NCBI GenBank assembly: GCA_025362295.1
Contig: JANYGX010000008.1
Span: 1-64,000 of the forward strand
From: Sphingomonadales bacterium
GTDB taxonomy: Bacteria; Pseudomonadota; Alphaproteobacteria; Sphingomonadales; Sphingomonadaceae
Direction: 5' to 3'
Length of the DNA stretch: 64,000 nt
The notes below the pieces were generated by a model, which was given only the letters and a program-made list of their open reading frames with translations, ran no database searches and had not been told where the DNA came from. A program made the translations under genes and the position numbers. Positions 41,254-50,288 of the stretch are shown here, piece by piece (the first letter of the stretch is position 1; the number at the start of each line of letters is the position of its first letter).

Positions 41254-43020
41254 ATGTCATCTGATCACATCACGCCCAACCAGCTCACCGATCTCATGCG
41301 TCGCGGCGAGGTGATTGCTGCATATGATCTTGCCCTCTCACATTTACAGCAAAACATAAATTCTATACATGATCGTTACATTGCTGTATTATGTTTGGCT
41401 CGAGCAGGTGCAAGTCAGCGCGCACGACATGAATTTTGCCGTTTGGAACTTGATAAAATCACGGATAACGAAACAATTATCGCACTTGACGCAAGGTTGT
41501 GGAAAGATGTTGCTCTAAACAGTCGTGGCACAGAGCGCCATTTCTGTGCAGAACAGTCTGCAGCACTTTATAGCAAAGCCTATGATTTAACCGGCGAGCA
41601 TTATCCAGGGATCAACATGGCCACGATGATGCTTCTGGCTGGTGTTGGACTTCAGGCAAAAAAAACGGCACGCCAGATACTATCTTTGTTATCAAGCCAA
41701 ACGCGGAAGCATGGCGAGGACGCATATTATCAAGCCGCCACAGCCGCTGAAGCACATCTGCTGCTTGAGGATGTTGCTGCTGCTGTTGCCGCATTGTCTG
41801 TGGCTATTGGTTGCGACCCCAAGAATTACAGTGCCCACGCTACTACCCTGCGACAGCTTGAATTGATCGCCGATGAAACAGCATTGGATATTTCAGCACT
41901 AGATCCATTGAGACCACCTAACGTCGTGCATTTCACCGGACATATTTTTGCAGTCGATGATGTGCCAGCGGATTATAGTGGAGCAATTTTTGAAGCTTTA
42001 AAAGCCGAACATATCGGATTTGGCTATGGGGCACTGGCCGCTGGCGCTGACATCATTTTTGCTGAATGCTTGCTCGCCATGGGAGCTGAGTTACACGTGA
42101 TATTTCCGCTCAATCAGGCCTCATTTATTGAAACGTCTGTACAACCTTTTGGTAACGCCTGGGTTGGGCGATTTCATGATTGTCTCGCGCGTGCTACTTC
42201 TGTGCGCTTTGCAGCGAAAGATTCCTACATAGGAGACGATCGTGTGTTTGCTTATGCCAGTCAATACGCCATGGGTGCAGCTATTTTGCGCGCCAACAGC
42301 CTAGCCACTCACGCTGTGCAAATTGCCGTGTGGGACGGCAAGCAAAGCAGCCACAATGCCGGCACGTCACGGGATATTGAATACTGGCAACAAACCCGTT
42401 TCCGACAGAATATAATCACGCTGGAGCATACGCGCACAAAACCTTATCCCAACCTGACTGGTGTGCAACCTTTTGAAGATACACGGGCGATGAAGGCAAT
42501 GCTGTTTGGCGACATTCAAGGATTTGGTGCACTCAACGATCAACAAATTCCACAATTCTTCAAAACCGTGATGGCACCGCATGCCCAGCTGTGTCGCGAA
42601 CTCACATCGCCCGCCTTTCACTCTGAAACATGGGGGGACGGCGTATTTTTGGTGTTCAACAGTGTTGCCGATGCAGCGATTGCAGCCCTTGCCTTGCTTG
42701 AACATCATGCACGTCTGCCACTTGAAGAGGCTGGCCTTCCCGCCACACTTGGCCTACGGATTGCTGGCCACTACGGTCCTGTTCACATTGGCACCAACCC
42801 GTTTTTACTGACCAAAGCCGTGGTTGGCAGCCATGTGGTGGTGGCAGCTCGAATTGAGCCTGATGTGCCAGCCGGATCATGCTATGTCAGCGAACCATTT
42901 GCCTGTGCACTGGCTGCGCACAGTGAACAGATTTTCAGTTGCAGCTATGTGGGCCGCACGCATGAGCGTAAAAACTTTGCTCCATTGCCAGTGTTCAATC
43001 TACAACGCAAATTAATTTAA
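41254..43020 (+). CDS. TPR-S/TRAFs-binding-like + SLOG-like + class III nucleotidyl cyclase protein
   Basis: 588 residues in three parts. Residues 1-215 are helical with GEHYPGINMATMMLLAGVGL and YYQAATAAEAHLLLEDVAAA, resembling the TRAFs-binding (TPR-S) domain. Residues 220-375 form an alpha/beta region (VHFTGHIFAVDDVPAD; GFGYGALAAGADIIFAECLL) that looks like a SLOG-type nucleotide-binding fold. About 410-580 is a class III adenylyl/guanylyl cyclase domain with both metal aspartates (LFGDIQGFGAL and TWGDGVFLVF) and VVGSHVVVAARIE. It should make cAMP or cGMP; the purine-specifying lysine position reads ETWGDG, so the substrate is uncertain. A CRP-family gene lies divergently at the other end of the operon. 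Confidence 0.75.
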   Translation: MSSDHITPNQLTDLMRRGEVIAAYDLALSHLQQNINSIHDRYIAVLCLARAGASQRARHEFCRLELDKITDNETIIALDARLWKDVALNSRGTERHFCAEQSAALYSKAYDLTGEHYPGINMATMMLLAGVGLQAKKTARQILSLLSSQTRKHGEDAYYQAATAAEAHLLLEDVAAAVAALSVAIGCDPKNYSAHATTLRQLELIADETALDISALDPLRPPNVVHFTGHIFAVDDVPADYSGAIFEALKAEHIGFGYGALAAGADIIFAECLLAMGAELHVIFPLNQASFIETSVQPFGNAWVGRFHDCLARATSVRFAAKDSYIGDDRVFAYASQYAMGAAILRANSLATHAVQIAVWDGKQSSHNAGTSRDIEYWQQTRFRQNIITLEHTRTKPYPNLTGVQPFEDTRAMKAMLFGDIQGFGALNDQQIPQFFKTVMAPHAQLCRELTSPAFHSETWGDGVFLVFNSVADAAIAALALLEHHARLPLEEAGLPATLGLRIAGHYGPVHIGTNPFLLTKAVVGSHVVVAARIEPDVPAGSCYVSEPFACALAAHSEQIFSCSYVGRTHERKNFAPLPVFNLQRKLI

Positions 43021-43031
43021 AAAAGGGTGAT

Positions 43032-43048
43032 GGGTCAGTTTGAATTTC
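43032..43048 (+). repeat. Left 17-bp terminal inverted repeat of a two-gene segment
   Basis: GGGTCAGTTTGAATTTC begins 12 bp after the cyclase stop. Its inverted copy, with one mismatch, is at 44609-44625. Together they bracket only the membrane protein gene and the tetR gene. Confidence 0.6.
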
Positions 43049-43143
43049 CGATTTAGGTAGGTCGCGGTGTATCTGGCTCTGGAATCGCCCATGGGGTTGC
43101 CGGACATTCGAAATACTGGTTTCCGGCCCTGAGCTTACTGATT

Positions 43144-43899
43144 TTACAAATCGCTACCGACAGCGTGAGACGGAGCAAAGCTGGTTGCAAGCCAGACCGC
43201 GACCAATAAATACCAGATAAACTGACCTGCAATCGCCCATAGCAATGTATGTGGGGTAAGAGTTGTTATAGTGCGAACCAGGAGCCATAATTGTAATGCG
43301 CCCAGCCCAATTCCGAGATGTGCCACGAGCCAAGCCAGCATTGCGCCTGTCCCGGCGAATGCAGATCCATATAGGCGCAAACGATCATGGACTAAAAACT
43401 CGGCGGACCACAGCAACGTCGCCAGTGCCATCAACAAAAAGCTCAATTTCGTGAAAACCTGCACGCAAATTCCCGAAAGCGTTAACATTGTGATGACTGG
43501 GGCAAGGCACGCAGACGCGCCGGTAGGGCAACGTGCAGCCACCTCTGGAATTGCAAAGCCGTCAAATGTCATTGCAACGAAACTCATCACGAGCGCCAAG
43601 CACTGAGCTATGATTGCAACAGTTACAATCGGTTTGCCGAAACCGCGCTGCCGGGAAAACTGGATCAACCCGGCTGTCAACAGCAGCAATGCAACCATTA
43701 TCGCGCCGTGGATGATTTGGGCGCTTGAGGTTGCTCTGACGATCGTCGCCACTGCCTCCTCTTTGCTTTGTCCCATCGCTGTGGGGTGATGGGCAATGGC
43801 AACCACGACGGCCAAGCACGGTAATGCAATCATTGCGGCGGCAATTCGGTTGAACATTGGGATGATGCCAACGGCGGTGGGGTGAGGTACGTTTTTCAT
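43144..43899 (-). CDS. Multi-pass membrane protein of unknown function
   Basis: A 251-residue integral membrane protein with about six or seven hydrophobic helices (for example MIALPCLAVVVAIA, IIHGAIMVALLLLTAGLIQF, TVAIIAQCLALVMSFVAM, LLWAIAGQFIWYLLVAVWLA). I recognise no transporter signature; the profile resembles small DUF4386-type or similar membrane proteins but I am not sure. It is divergent from the tetR gene with 80 bp between starts, sharing a palindromic promoter region, so it is the likely target of that repressor. Both lie between 17-bp inverted repeats. Confidence 0.6.
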   Translation of the reverse strand: MKNVPHPTAVGIIPMFNRIAAAMIALPCLAVVVAIAHHPTAMGQSKEEAVATIVRATSSAQIIHGAIMVALLLLTAGLIQFSRQRGFGKPIVTVAIIAQCLALVMSFVAMTFDGFAIPEVAARCPTGASACLAPVITMLTLSGICVQVFTKLSFLLMALATLLWSAEFLVHDRLRLYGSAFAGTGAMLAWLVAHLGIGLGALQLWLLVRTITTLTPHTLLWAIAGQFIWYLLVAVWLATSFAPSHAVGSDL

Positions 43900-43933
43900 G
43901 TAATTCGTATAAACGAGAGAGCGGACTCATTCC

Positions 43934-43966
43934 CGGACAATAATTGCCATTTTGTCCGTTATCGGA
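43934..43966. promoter_or_regulatory. Overlapping palindromes, candidate TetR operator
   Basis: CGGACAA (43934-43940) and TTGTCCG (43952-43958) form a perfect 7-bp inverted repeat. A second palindrome, TCCG-TTAT-CGGA (43955-43966), overlaps its right arm. Both lie just upstream of tetR (43980) and between the two divergent genes, where autoregulated TetR-family operators usually sit. Confidence 0.5.
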
Positions 43967-43979
43967 TAAATATAGTATT

Positions 43980-44549
43980 ATGTCGATAAAACAAACTTCC
44001 ACATCAAAGGTGCCGGATCGGCGGGTTGTGCGTACCCGCAAGGCAATACGCGATGCGTTCGTCAAAATGATGTTTAAAGACGGCTACAGCTCGATCTCGG
44101 CAACCAAGATTGCTGCTGAAGCCAACATTAGCCGCTCAACATTTTACCAGCATTATACCGACTGCGATGCCCTGCTTTCTGAAAGTATTGGAGGCCTGTT
44201 CGAAGACCTGGCCAGTGCTTGCCTGCGCCATAATGGAAAAGTCACCATTGAACAGCTCTGTGCGCATTTTTGGCAGGGACGGCATCTGACCCGTGATATC
44301 CTCACTGGACAAAGCGGCACGAAGTTGACGCAATTGCTGGCTGACAAATTTCTCGCGAATTTGATTCAAGACAAGGCGAACCGTCGCCAAGCAGAAGGGC
44401 TAGCGATCTTCCTTGCAGCGGGAAACATTGGAGTCTTGTTGGGTTGGCTTACAGGAAGGGTGCAGGGAAACGCTGATGAAATCGCGATGCTCATTCATGG
44501 TGCTTCGTTTTGCGCTGCTAATGCACCATCACAAAATGATGCAGTTTGA
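43980..44549 (+). CDS. TetR/AcrR-family transcriptional regulator
   Basis: A 189-residue TetR-type repressor. The N-terminal HTH is clear (RRVVRTRKAIRDAFVKMMF, then ISATKIAAEANISRSTFYQH). The C-terminal ligand-binding helices are divergent, with GLAIFLAAGNIGVLLGWLTG near the end. I chose the ATG at 43980 over one at 43944, because the latter would put the palindromic operator inside the coding sequence. It probably represses the divergent membrane protein gene and itself; the inducer is unknown. Confidence 0.85.
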   Translation: MSIKQTSTSKVPDRRVVRTRKAIRDAFVKMMFKDGYSSISATKIAAEANISRSTFYQHYTDCDALLSESIGGLFEDLASACLRHNGKVTIEQLCAHFWQGRHLTRDILTGQSGTKLTQLLADKFLANLIQDKANRRQAEGLAIFLAAGNIGVLLGWLTGRVQGNADEIAMLIHGASFCAANAPSQNDAV

Positions 44550-44608
44550 ACGGCAGCTATCAGTTTGGAATGCCGTGCTGTCAGACGTCCGAAATTGGAC
44601 AAGAAGCA

Positions 44609-44625
44609 GAAATTCAAACTGAACC
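44609..44625 (-). repeat. Right 17-bp terminal inverted repeat of a two-gene segment
   Basis: GAAATTCAAACTGAACC is the inverted copy (16 of 17) of the repeat at 43032-43048 and ends 20 bp before the sctT stop. Two further CAGTTTG motifs lie just inside it, at 44542 and 44561. Confidence 0.6.
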
Positions 44626-44644
44626 ACTACATAAAAAAGAATTA

Positions 44645-45457
44645 TTATTTATCGATAGTATGCGTTGAAGACATGTGCAGCGCCTGCAAAATTGTTAAAA
44701 CTATATTACTACGGCTTGCAATGTCTGTCGCTACAAGATCAACAAGAGTACCCAACATCATCACAATAATAAATTGACCAACCCAAGCCTTGATAGACAT
44801 GGCAAGGGAAAACACATTGAGTTGCTGGGCAAATCGATTGAGCAGGCCCATGCCCCAATCAATAGTTGCAAGTACCACGAGCGACGGTGCAGCAATCAGC
44901 AGGGCGATAGTCATCAATCGGCTGAATTCATCTGTAAAAATATTAAGGCCAATATGTTTTATATCAGGCATTGCCTGATCGACAGGCCAAAGAGAATAGC
45001 TTAACAGCACGGTGTTGATGAGTATCAGAAATCCGCCCGACATCAGAAATACATAATTCGCGAGGCGTGCCAGAAACTCACCCGTGAGTGAAGTTTGGTG
45101 GCCACTCATTGGATCGACAATCTGGGCGATTGTTGCACCAATTTTTGTGTCAATATAATTTCCGGCAAGTTCCATTGCCCAGAGTATCGAGCCAAAGAAG
45201 AAACCGATAATCAAGCCAACGAAAACTTCCTTGCCAAACAGGGTTATCCATTGTGTGGTTGTGAGGCCACCCACTGATATAGGCGGCACCATAACGACTA
45301 TAACAAGGCCAAAAGAAACAAAAATACTGTTGCGCACTGTAGCGGGAACTGTGTCGCTTGAAAAAGTTGGTAATGCTACAAATGCGACTGAGAAACGTGT
45401 GGTTGTCAGTCCCAATAACAACGCCTGGTCTGCCCATCGACCAAATATTTCAATCAA
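44645..45457 (-). CDS. sctT: Type III secretion export apparatus protein SctT
   Basis: FliR/YscT-family component of the export gate core (SctR5-S4-T1) in the inner membrane, 270 residues with about six transmembrane helices. Family-typical stretches are RFSVAFVALPTFSSDTVPAT, GKEVFVGLIIGFFFGSILWA, GNYIDTKIGATIAQIVDPMSG and LNVFSLAMSIKAWVGQF. It is the last gene of the long minus-strand T3SS run and overlaps sctS by 4 bp. Injectisome rather than flagellar identity comes from the surrounding SctC/J/D genes. Confidence 0.93.
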   Translation of the reverse strand: MIEIFGRWADQALLLGLTTTRFSVAFVALPTFSSDTVPATVRNSIFVSFGLVIVVMVPPISVGGLTTTQWITLFGKEVFVGLIIGFFFGSILWAMELAGNYIDTKIGATIAQIVDPMSGHQTSLTGEFLARLANYVFLMSGGFLILINTVLLSYSLWPVDQAMPDIKHIGLNIFTDEFSRLMTIALLIAAPSLVVLATIDWGMGLLNRFAQQLNVFSLAMSIKAWVGQFIIVMMLGTLVDLVATDIASRSNIVLTILQALHMSSTHTIDK

Positions 45458-45723
45458 CGTACAATACCCGGGAAATCTGTAAATATACGATCAGAAAATC
45501 GGTATAGGGAACTGCCAAGTAGAGATGCCGTTACAAACAACGTTAATACAATAGCAAAAAACTTCAAAGTGTATTGAATTGACTGCTCTTGAATTTGAGT
45601 TGCAGCTTGCAAAATAGCGACAATCAATCCGATGGTTGACGCTGCAATAATGGGCGGTGACGATAAGATAAGCACCAGCCACAAGGCATCCTTGGTAAAT
45701 CTCAAAGCATCAGTCGTGAACAT
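45454..45723 (-). CDS. sctS: Type III secretion export apparatus protein SctS
   Basis: FliQ/YscS-family export gate subunit, 89 residues, with two hydrophobic helices (LWLVLILSSPPIIAASTIGL and FAIVLTLFVTASLLGSSLYR) around the conserved ATQIQEQSIQYTLK loop. The stop overlaps the sctT start (ATGA) and the gene begins 8 bp after sctR, giving the universal R-S-T gene order. Confidence 0.93.
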   Translation of the reverse strand: MFTTDALRFTKDALWLVLILSSPPIIAASTIGLIVAILQAATQIQEQSIQYTLKFFAIVLTLFVTASLLGSSLYRFSDRIFTDFPGIVR

Positions 45724-45731
45724 TATCTACC

Positions 45732-46391
45732 TCACGCATACGAAAGCACAAGGCCGTGGGCGAGCTTAACCCATCCATCAACCATAACAAATAATAAAAG
45801 TTTAAAAGGCAAACTTATGGTTGTCGGTGAAAGCATCATCATCCCCATAGCCATCAGTATGTTTGAAATCACCAAATCAATAATTAGGAATGGCAAAAAT
45901 ATCAAAAAACCGATCTGAAAAGCTTTCGATAACTCACTAACCGTAAAAGCAGGCACCACGATAATAAAATCCCGATCTGTGAGGTCGGCGCGCGATGCCG
46001 GCGGCAAAATTTTCTGATCAGTTTTATAAAAGAACGCGCGCTCTCGCAAAGGCGCATGCTTTATTAAAAAATCTCTTAGAGGCTCCTTGGCAACATTGGC
46101 GAGCGCCAGCATGTTGCTGCCTTCCTGAACGTTTGTGGAAACCTGCGATGTGGCAACGGCCGTCATCATTCTTTGCCCTGTTGGATACATAACATAAACA
46201 GACAGTATTAAAGCCAGACCATTCAACACGACGTTAGGCGGTGATTGCTGCAAACCAAGCGCATTGCGCAACAAACTCAGAACCACAACAATTTTGGTAA
46301 AAGATGTAACCATGACAGCAACAAAAGGTGCTATGCCCAGCAATATGACCGTAACAAGCGCGGTTGCCGGAGAAAATTGAGTTAAATTCAT
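45732..46391 (-). CDS. sctR: Type III secretion export apparatus protein SctR
   Basis: FliP/YscR-family export gate subunit, 219 residues, four hydrophobic segments. Family signatures are PFVAVMVTSFTKIVVVLSLL and RNALGLQQSPPNVVLNGLAL, the periplasmic PLRDFLIKHAPLRER, FTVSELSKAFQIGFLIFLPF, and LSPTTISLPFKLLLFVMVDG near the C-terminus. It forms the pentameric part of the export gate with SctS and SctT, encoded immediately downstream. Confidence 0.95.
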   Translation of the reverse strand: MNLTQFSPATALVTVILLGIAPFVAVMVTSFTKIVVVLSLLRNALGLQQSPPNVVLNGLALILSVYVMYPTGQRMMTAVATSQVSTNVQEGSNMLALANVAKEPLRDFLIKHAPLRERAFFYKTDQKILPPASRADLTDRDFIIVVPAFTVSELSKAFQIGFLIFLPFLIIDLVISNILMAMGMMMLSPTTISLPFKLLLFVMVDGWVKLAHGLVLSYA

Positions 46392-46405
46392 CGAAAATTC
46401 AATTC

Positions 46406-47281
46406 TTAAGGATTGATACTGTCTACCAGCATAGCAAAGTTCTCACCAAATGGAATGATATAAATCCAGGCAATGAAGTGCTCGGCGTTAAAAAGTTGAG
46501 CACGCTGCATCATGGGTAATGCAATGGGATGAGCTTTACCCATAATAATATCAGATGAGGCGGATATATTCTGAAATCGAACAAATGATGTTAAATTCGG
46601 ATTACCACTGTGGCATAGAGATAAAAGTTCTGGCAGTTTTACATCCATAGTCCAGCACAGCGGGCCAGCTTCATCGACAACCTCACAGTGTGCCAGCATG
46701 TCGTATTGGCTTTCAGGCCATAATATCATATCACCCGCTTCAAGGGAGGCTATCTCATCATCGTTAAGCGATGGTGCAGTGATATCAAGTGTAAAATTAA
46801 TTTGAGCATCAAGTGTATCAAAGACGGAATGCATTTCATCTGATGTATCAAACTTCATAATCAATGCAGGCGGCAAGCCGATGTCAACCACAAGTTCGCT
46901 TTCACGAATCCTGAAACCGACTTTGTTTAAATCCGCAGGTTGAATAAGGTCGGGCTGTAAATAAATGCCAATCATAGTTTCAAGTTTACTAATCAGTGGC
47001 TCCATAACAGATATATACTGCAACACATTTGAAGGATTTAATGCATTGATTTCCATATTATTGAAGCTGACCAGCTTATACCATATGTGACCATATTGCG
47101 TTGGAAACCCGATCCAGTTTTCATCCCTAGATGATGCAGGGCTTTCAGAAATATCAGTGAAAACCCGCTTTAACCCATGAGTGGCCCTCAACATAAGCGC
47201 ACTCGATACTGGACTGGCTCGCTGCTTTACCATACCTAAAAAAGCACCCGTTGCACTGGATAGCAATTCATCATTCTTCAT
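46406..47281 (-). CDS. sctQ: Type III secretion cytoplasmic ring protein SctQ (divergent)
   Basis: 291 residues. Identified mainly from position between sctP and sctR, the normal place for the FliM/FliN-like C-ring protein, and from length. Two C-terminal segments look like surface-presentation-of-antigens folds: SLEAGDMILWPESQYDMLAH (about 195-215) and AEHFIAWIYIIPFGENFAML at the very end. Overall similarity to known SctQ is low to the eye. It would form the sorting platform with SctK and SctL. The start overlaps sctP by 4 bp. Confidence 0.7.
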   Translation of the reverse strand: MKNDELLSSATGAFLGMVKQRASPVSSALMLRATHGLKRVFTDISESPASSRDENWIGFPTQYGHIWYKLVSFNNMEINALNPSNVLQYISVMEPLISKLETMIGIYLQPDLIQPADLNKVGFRIRESELVVDIGLPPALIMKFDTSDEMHSVFDTLDAQINFTLDITAPSLNDDEIASLEAGDMILWPESQYDMLAHCEVVDEAGPLCWTMDVKLPELLSLCHSGNPNLTSFVRFQNISASSDIIMGKAHPIALPMMQRAQLFNAEHFIAWIYIIPFGENFAMLVDSINP

Positions 47282-47922
47282 TGTCTCTTACCATCATCGC
47301 GGGCCACAGGTAACAAATCGCTATCATCCGCGCTCAAACTGATATTATCAATATCAAGACCACTGTCTGTCAGCTGCTTGCGCAAAAGATTTAACTGGCT
47401 TTGAATAAATTTTAAATCCCCGGCAGGTGCTGAAATATTGAGCGTCATTTGTCCAGACTCATTTTTCAATACGGTCATTTCAGTCAGCACAGACTGTGAA
47501 TTGTTAAAGCTCACGTGAATTTCGGCATTATGCGACAGGCTGCCATTAAGCATCATGGCTTTGATCGTGTCACTGAGTTCTGCTGTCATGATTGACGAGG
47601 GCGCAGATAAGGGTTCGCTTGTTCCAAAATCATTGACAGGCAGAATTGCCGATTGCGATGATCCATCGGGTTGACTTTGATCGTGCTCCCTGAAATTGGA
47701 TTTACCTCCAACAGTAAAAATTGAATTCGTTAAAAACAGTGAAAGTTTATCTTGTCCGTCATTTAAAGAATCGTGAGTTTTAGCTTTAGTATCTTGTTTC
47801 ACCGATACTGTGTGACAACTTATAGCGTGGCTGAAGGCACCAATATGGGCTTTACTTGCTGTAGGGTCTGCGATGTTTTCTTTGGCTTGTGTTACCGGCA
47901 TGATGGAATGAAGATTCGTCAT
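47278..47922 (-). CDS. sctP: Type III secretion needle-length regulator, SctP-like
   Basis: A 214-residue protein with a low-complexity, disordered-looking N-terminal two thirds. The C-terminal part (AEIHVSFNNSQSVLTEMTVL; QMTLNISAPAGDLKFIQSQL) resembles the Flg_hook/FliK-type substrate-switch domain. SctP proteins act as a molecular ruler and switch substrate specificity through SctU. It lies between sctO and sctQ, overlapping both by 4 bp. The call rests on domain shape plus position. Confidence 0.65.
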   Translation of the reverse strand: MTNLHSIMPVTQAKENIADPTASKAHIGAFSHAISCHTVSVKQDTKAKTHDSLNDGQDKLSLFLTNSIFTVGGKSNFREHDQSQPDGSSQSAILPVNDFGTSEPLSAPSSIMTAELSDTIKAMMLNGSLSHNAEIHVSFNNSQSVLTEMTVLKNESGQMTLNISAPAGDLKFIQSQLNLLRKQLTDSGLDIDNISLSADDSDLLPVARDDGKRQ

Positions 47923-48401
47923 CTTGCACCGCCTGCAACCATGCGCCGACTATCTTCAAGCTCAAGCATTTGAAATTCTTCCTGCTGCTGGGATATTTTT
48001 TGTTTAGCCTTGCGAAATTGTTCGGCAACACCATCCCGTCGCGCCATTGCCAAAGCCAGCACAGTTACAGCTTCAGAAAGTCGCTGTGCTGCCTCTTCCT
48101 CCTCAGTTATCGCTTCAAGCAATTGCTCTTCAGCTTTCGCTGAACGTGCTTTCAAGTTTTTGAGTTTAGACTCAGTCAATTCTAAAAATCGCACAGCGTG
48201 CAGCTGCGGATTGTCATGCATCAATGTATGCACACTCTTAATTTCATCAGCGCATGCGGTTATGGCATCCTTGCAATGCTGAACAGCTTGTTTGGCGGCC
48301 TCGTGCGCAGCATAAGCCTGTTGCATGGCGATTTGCGCAAGTTCAACCCGCATATTGCGCAGCCTTAGCAATTGCCGTGTGTCTTTCAGCACCTTGTTCA
48401 T
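47919..48401 (-). CDS. sctO: Type III secretion central stalk protein, SctO-like
   Basis: A 160-residue, almost entirely helical coiled-coil protein ([60 protein letters not shown]), as expected for the FliJ/YscO stalk that sits in the SctN hexamer and couples it to SctV. The gene directly follows sctN with a 4-bp overlap, the canonical location. The sequence itself is poorly conserved in this family, so the assignment depends on context. Confidence 0.72.
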   Translation of the reverse strand: MNKVLKDTRQLLRLRNMRVELAQIAMQQAYAAHEAAKQAVQHCKDAITACADEIKSVHTLMHDNPQLHAVRFLELTESKLKNLKARSAKAEEQLLEAITEEEEAAQRLSEAVTVLALAMARRDGVAEQFRKAKQKISQQQEEFQMLELEDSRRMVAGGAR

Positions 48402-49696
48402 GCGGTCACGCCTTCGAATTGGGCCAGAGTGTTTTCCAGCTCACTTGGCTCATAGGCATCTTGTTGCAAAAATGCGCGTATCTGCGGCATTCTTTCAATC
48501 GCCTCATCGGCCTCGTTGTCGCCGCCCGGCTTATATTCCCCAACCTGCAACAAAAACTCAATTTCAGCATATTTCGCAAGCCAGCTGCGCAATTTACCAG
48601 CCATCCCCTGATGCGCTTGTGTTGATATACGATTGAAAACACGGCTGAGGGAGCCTGATATGTCGATGGCCGGATAATGATTTGCGGCAGCCAGCTTGCG
48701 CGAGAGATAAATATGGCCATCAAGAATGGAACGCACCTCTTCGCCAATCGGATCGTTGCCATCTTCGTCTTCTATAAGCACTGTGTAAAAAGCCGTGATG
48801 CTGCCGTGCGCATCATTGCCGCTGCGCTCAAACAAACGTGGTAGTTCAGCAAAAACGGACGGTGGAAACCCGCGCCGCACCGGTGGTTCTCCTATCGTCA
48901 GGCCAATTTCACGCAGAGCCCGGGCAAACCGGGTTACACTGTCCATCAGGAGCAAAACAGATTTGCCTTCACTGCGAAATCCCTCGGCTATGGCAGTCGC
49001 AATATGGGCCGCACGAACACGCTCCATGGCTGGTTTGTCGGATGTGGAAACAATCAATACCGCACGGCTCAAGCCTTCTTCACCCAGACTGTCATCAATA
49101 AATTCGCGCACTTCGCGACCACGCTCGCCGATCAGCGCAATCACAATAACATCAGCCGCAGCATAGCGGGCCAGCATGCCAAGCAAGGTGGATTTTCCAC
49201 CGCCAGCCGTTGCAAACACACCCACTCGTTGGCCAATACCGACACTCAGCACACCGTCGATGGCCCGCACACCGGTTGGCAATATTTCATCAATCAATTT
49301 ACGTTGCATAGGGTTAGGCGGGCTTGCGTAGATGGGTGTTTGTCGCTTGATATCAGTAAGCTCGCCTTTATCGTCAAGAGGCTCGCCGGTCGCGGATATA
49401 ACCCGGCCGAGCAACCCCGGACCAAAGCCAATTGTTGCCGCTTCAGGTTTTGTGTGCACTTCAGCAAACTGGCTCAGACCGTTCAGCGGCGCAAGCGGTG
49501 TGAGCACACACTGTCCGCCCTCTATGCCTACAACTTCAGCGGCCACTTCACTACCGTCTGGGCTGACAATGCTGCACATTTGTCCGATGAAGGCGTCAAT
49601 GCCAGACACGCGCAGCATGGTGCCATAGGCACTCACCACACGGCCTGTGCGTTTGGCGGTGCGGGTGTTGCGCAATATATGCATCACATCATTCAT
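48398..49696 (-). CDS. sctN: Type III secretion ATPase SctN
   Basis: Hexameric F1-like ATPase that strips chaperones and unfolds substrates at the base of the injectisome, about 432 residues. The Walker A motif is [13 protein letters not shown]. Other markers are [55 protein letters not shown], and [20 protein letters not shown]. The ATG at 49696 ([10 protein letters not shown]) overlaps sctL by 8 bp. An in-frame start at 49780 would overlap sctL far more and is rejected. Confidence 0.95.
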   Translation of the reverse strand: MNDVMHILRNTRTAKRTGRVVSAYGTMLRVSGIDAFIGQMCSIVSPDGSEVAAEVVGIEGGQCVLTPLAPLNGLSQFAEVHTKPEAATIGFGPGLLGRVISATGEPLDDKGELTDIKRQTPIYASPPNPMQRKLIDEILPTGVRAIDGVLSVGIGQRVGVFATAGGGKSTLLGMLARYAAADVIVIALIGERGREVREFIDDSLGEEGLSRAVLIVSTSDKPAMERVRAAHIATAIAEGFRSEGKSVLLLMDSVTRFARALREIGLTIGEPPVRRGFPPSVFAELPRLFERSGNDAHGSITAFYTVLIEDEDGNDPIGEEVRSILDGHIYLSRKLAAANHYPAIDISGSLSRVFNRISTQAHQGMAGKLRSWLAKYAEIEFLLQVGEYKPGGDNEADEAIERMPQIRAFLQQDAYEPSELENTLAQFEGVTA

Positions 49697-50288
49697 AGGG
49701 GTGAGCCATATCATCGGTAGGTGTGTTGGCTGCGAAAGCGTTTTCGAGAGCGTCCAGCTGCACGTGCAGGCTGCCGTCAATACGCCCTTCTGTGGTTTCT
49801 ATCCGGCATTCAAACAGGCTTGCTTGCTCATCGGGCCAAACTTCAATGGGTGTGTCTAGGGAAGCTAGCCGCATGCGGGTTTCAGCCAGTGCATCAGGAT
49901 GCACGTAGATATCTATTTTACCTGTCGGCACCAGCTCCTGGGCAAGTCTTTCGGCCAAAGCCGGCACCAGCTGTGCTGCACCAAGTGAGGGCGCAAGCTT
50001 TCGAACAATTTCAATGGCAAGCTCTGAACTTTGAGTGCGTAGATGCCTATGGGCCGCAGCCGCTTCTGATGTCAACGCCATTATTTTCTGGTTCCAGATC
50101 ATGTGGGCTTCAGCTTCACCGGCGGCTTTGCCTTCGGCAAAACCAGCTTCCCGCTCATGGGCAACCATATCGTGCAATTGATCGAGGGTTGCTTGCGTTT
50201 CGCGTACGGCTGGCACCCATGCTTTTTTAACAACGCGGCCATTGTGGGCCGCTTTTATATCGCCCTCATGCAGCAAAACCAGAGTCAT
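49689..50288 (-). CDS. sctL: Type III secretion stator protein SctL
   Basis: FliH/YscL/HrpE-family regulator of the SctN ATPase and part of the sorting platform, 199 residues. The helical N-terminal half ([20 protein letters not shown] and [16 protein letters not shown]) carries the AxxxG-like repeats seen in this family. The C-terminal domain ([39 protein letters not shown]) matches the V/F-ATPase E-subunit-like fold. It overlaps sctK by 4 bp and sctN by 8 bp. Confidence 0.85.
   Translation of the reverse strand: MTLVLLHEGDIKAAHNGRVVKKAWVPAVRETQATLDQLHDMVAHEREAGFAEGKAAGEAEAHMIWNQKIMALTSEAAAAHRHLRTQSSELAIEIVRKLAPSLGAAQLVPALAERLAQELVPTGKIDIYVHPDALAETRMRLASLDTPIEVWPDEQASLFECRIETTEGRIDGSLHVQLDALENAFAANTPTDDMAHPYE

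Noticed and set aside
43032-44625. Complete insertion sequence
   Set aside because: No transposase gene and no clean target-site duplication; only the inverted repeats support mobility.
49697-49780. Longer SctN start
   Set aside because: Would overlap sctL by about 90 bp and adds 28 residues unlike SctN N-termini.
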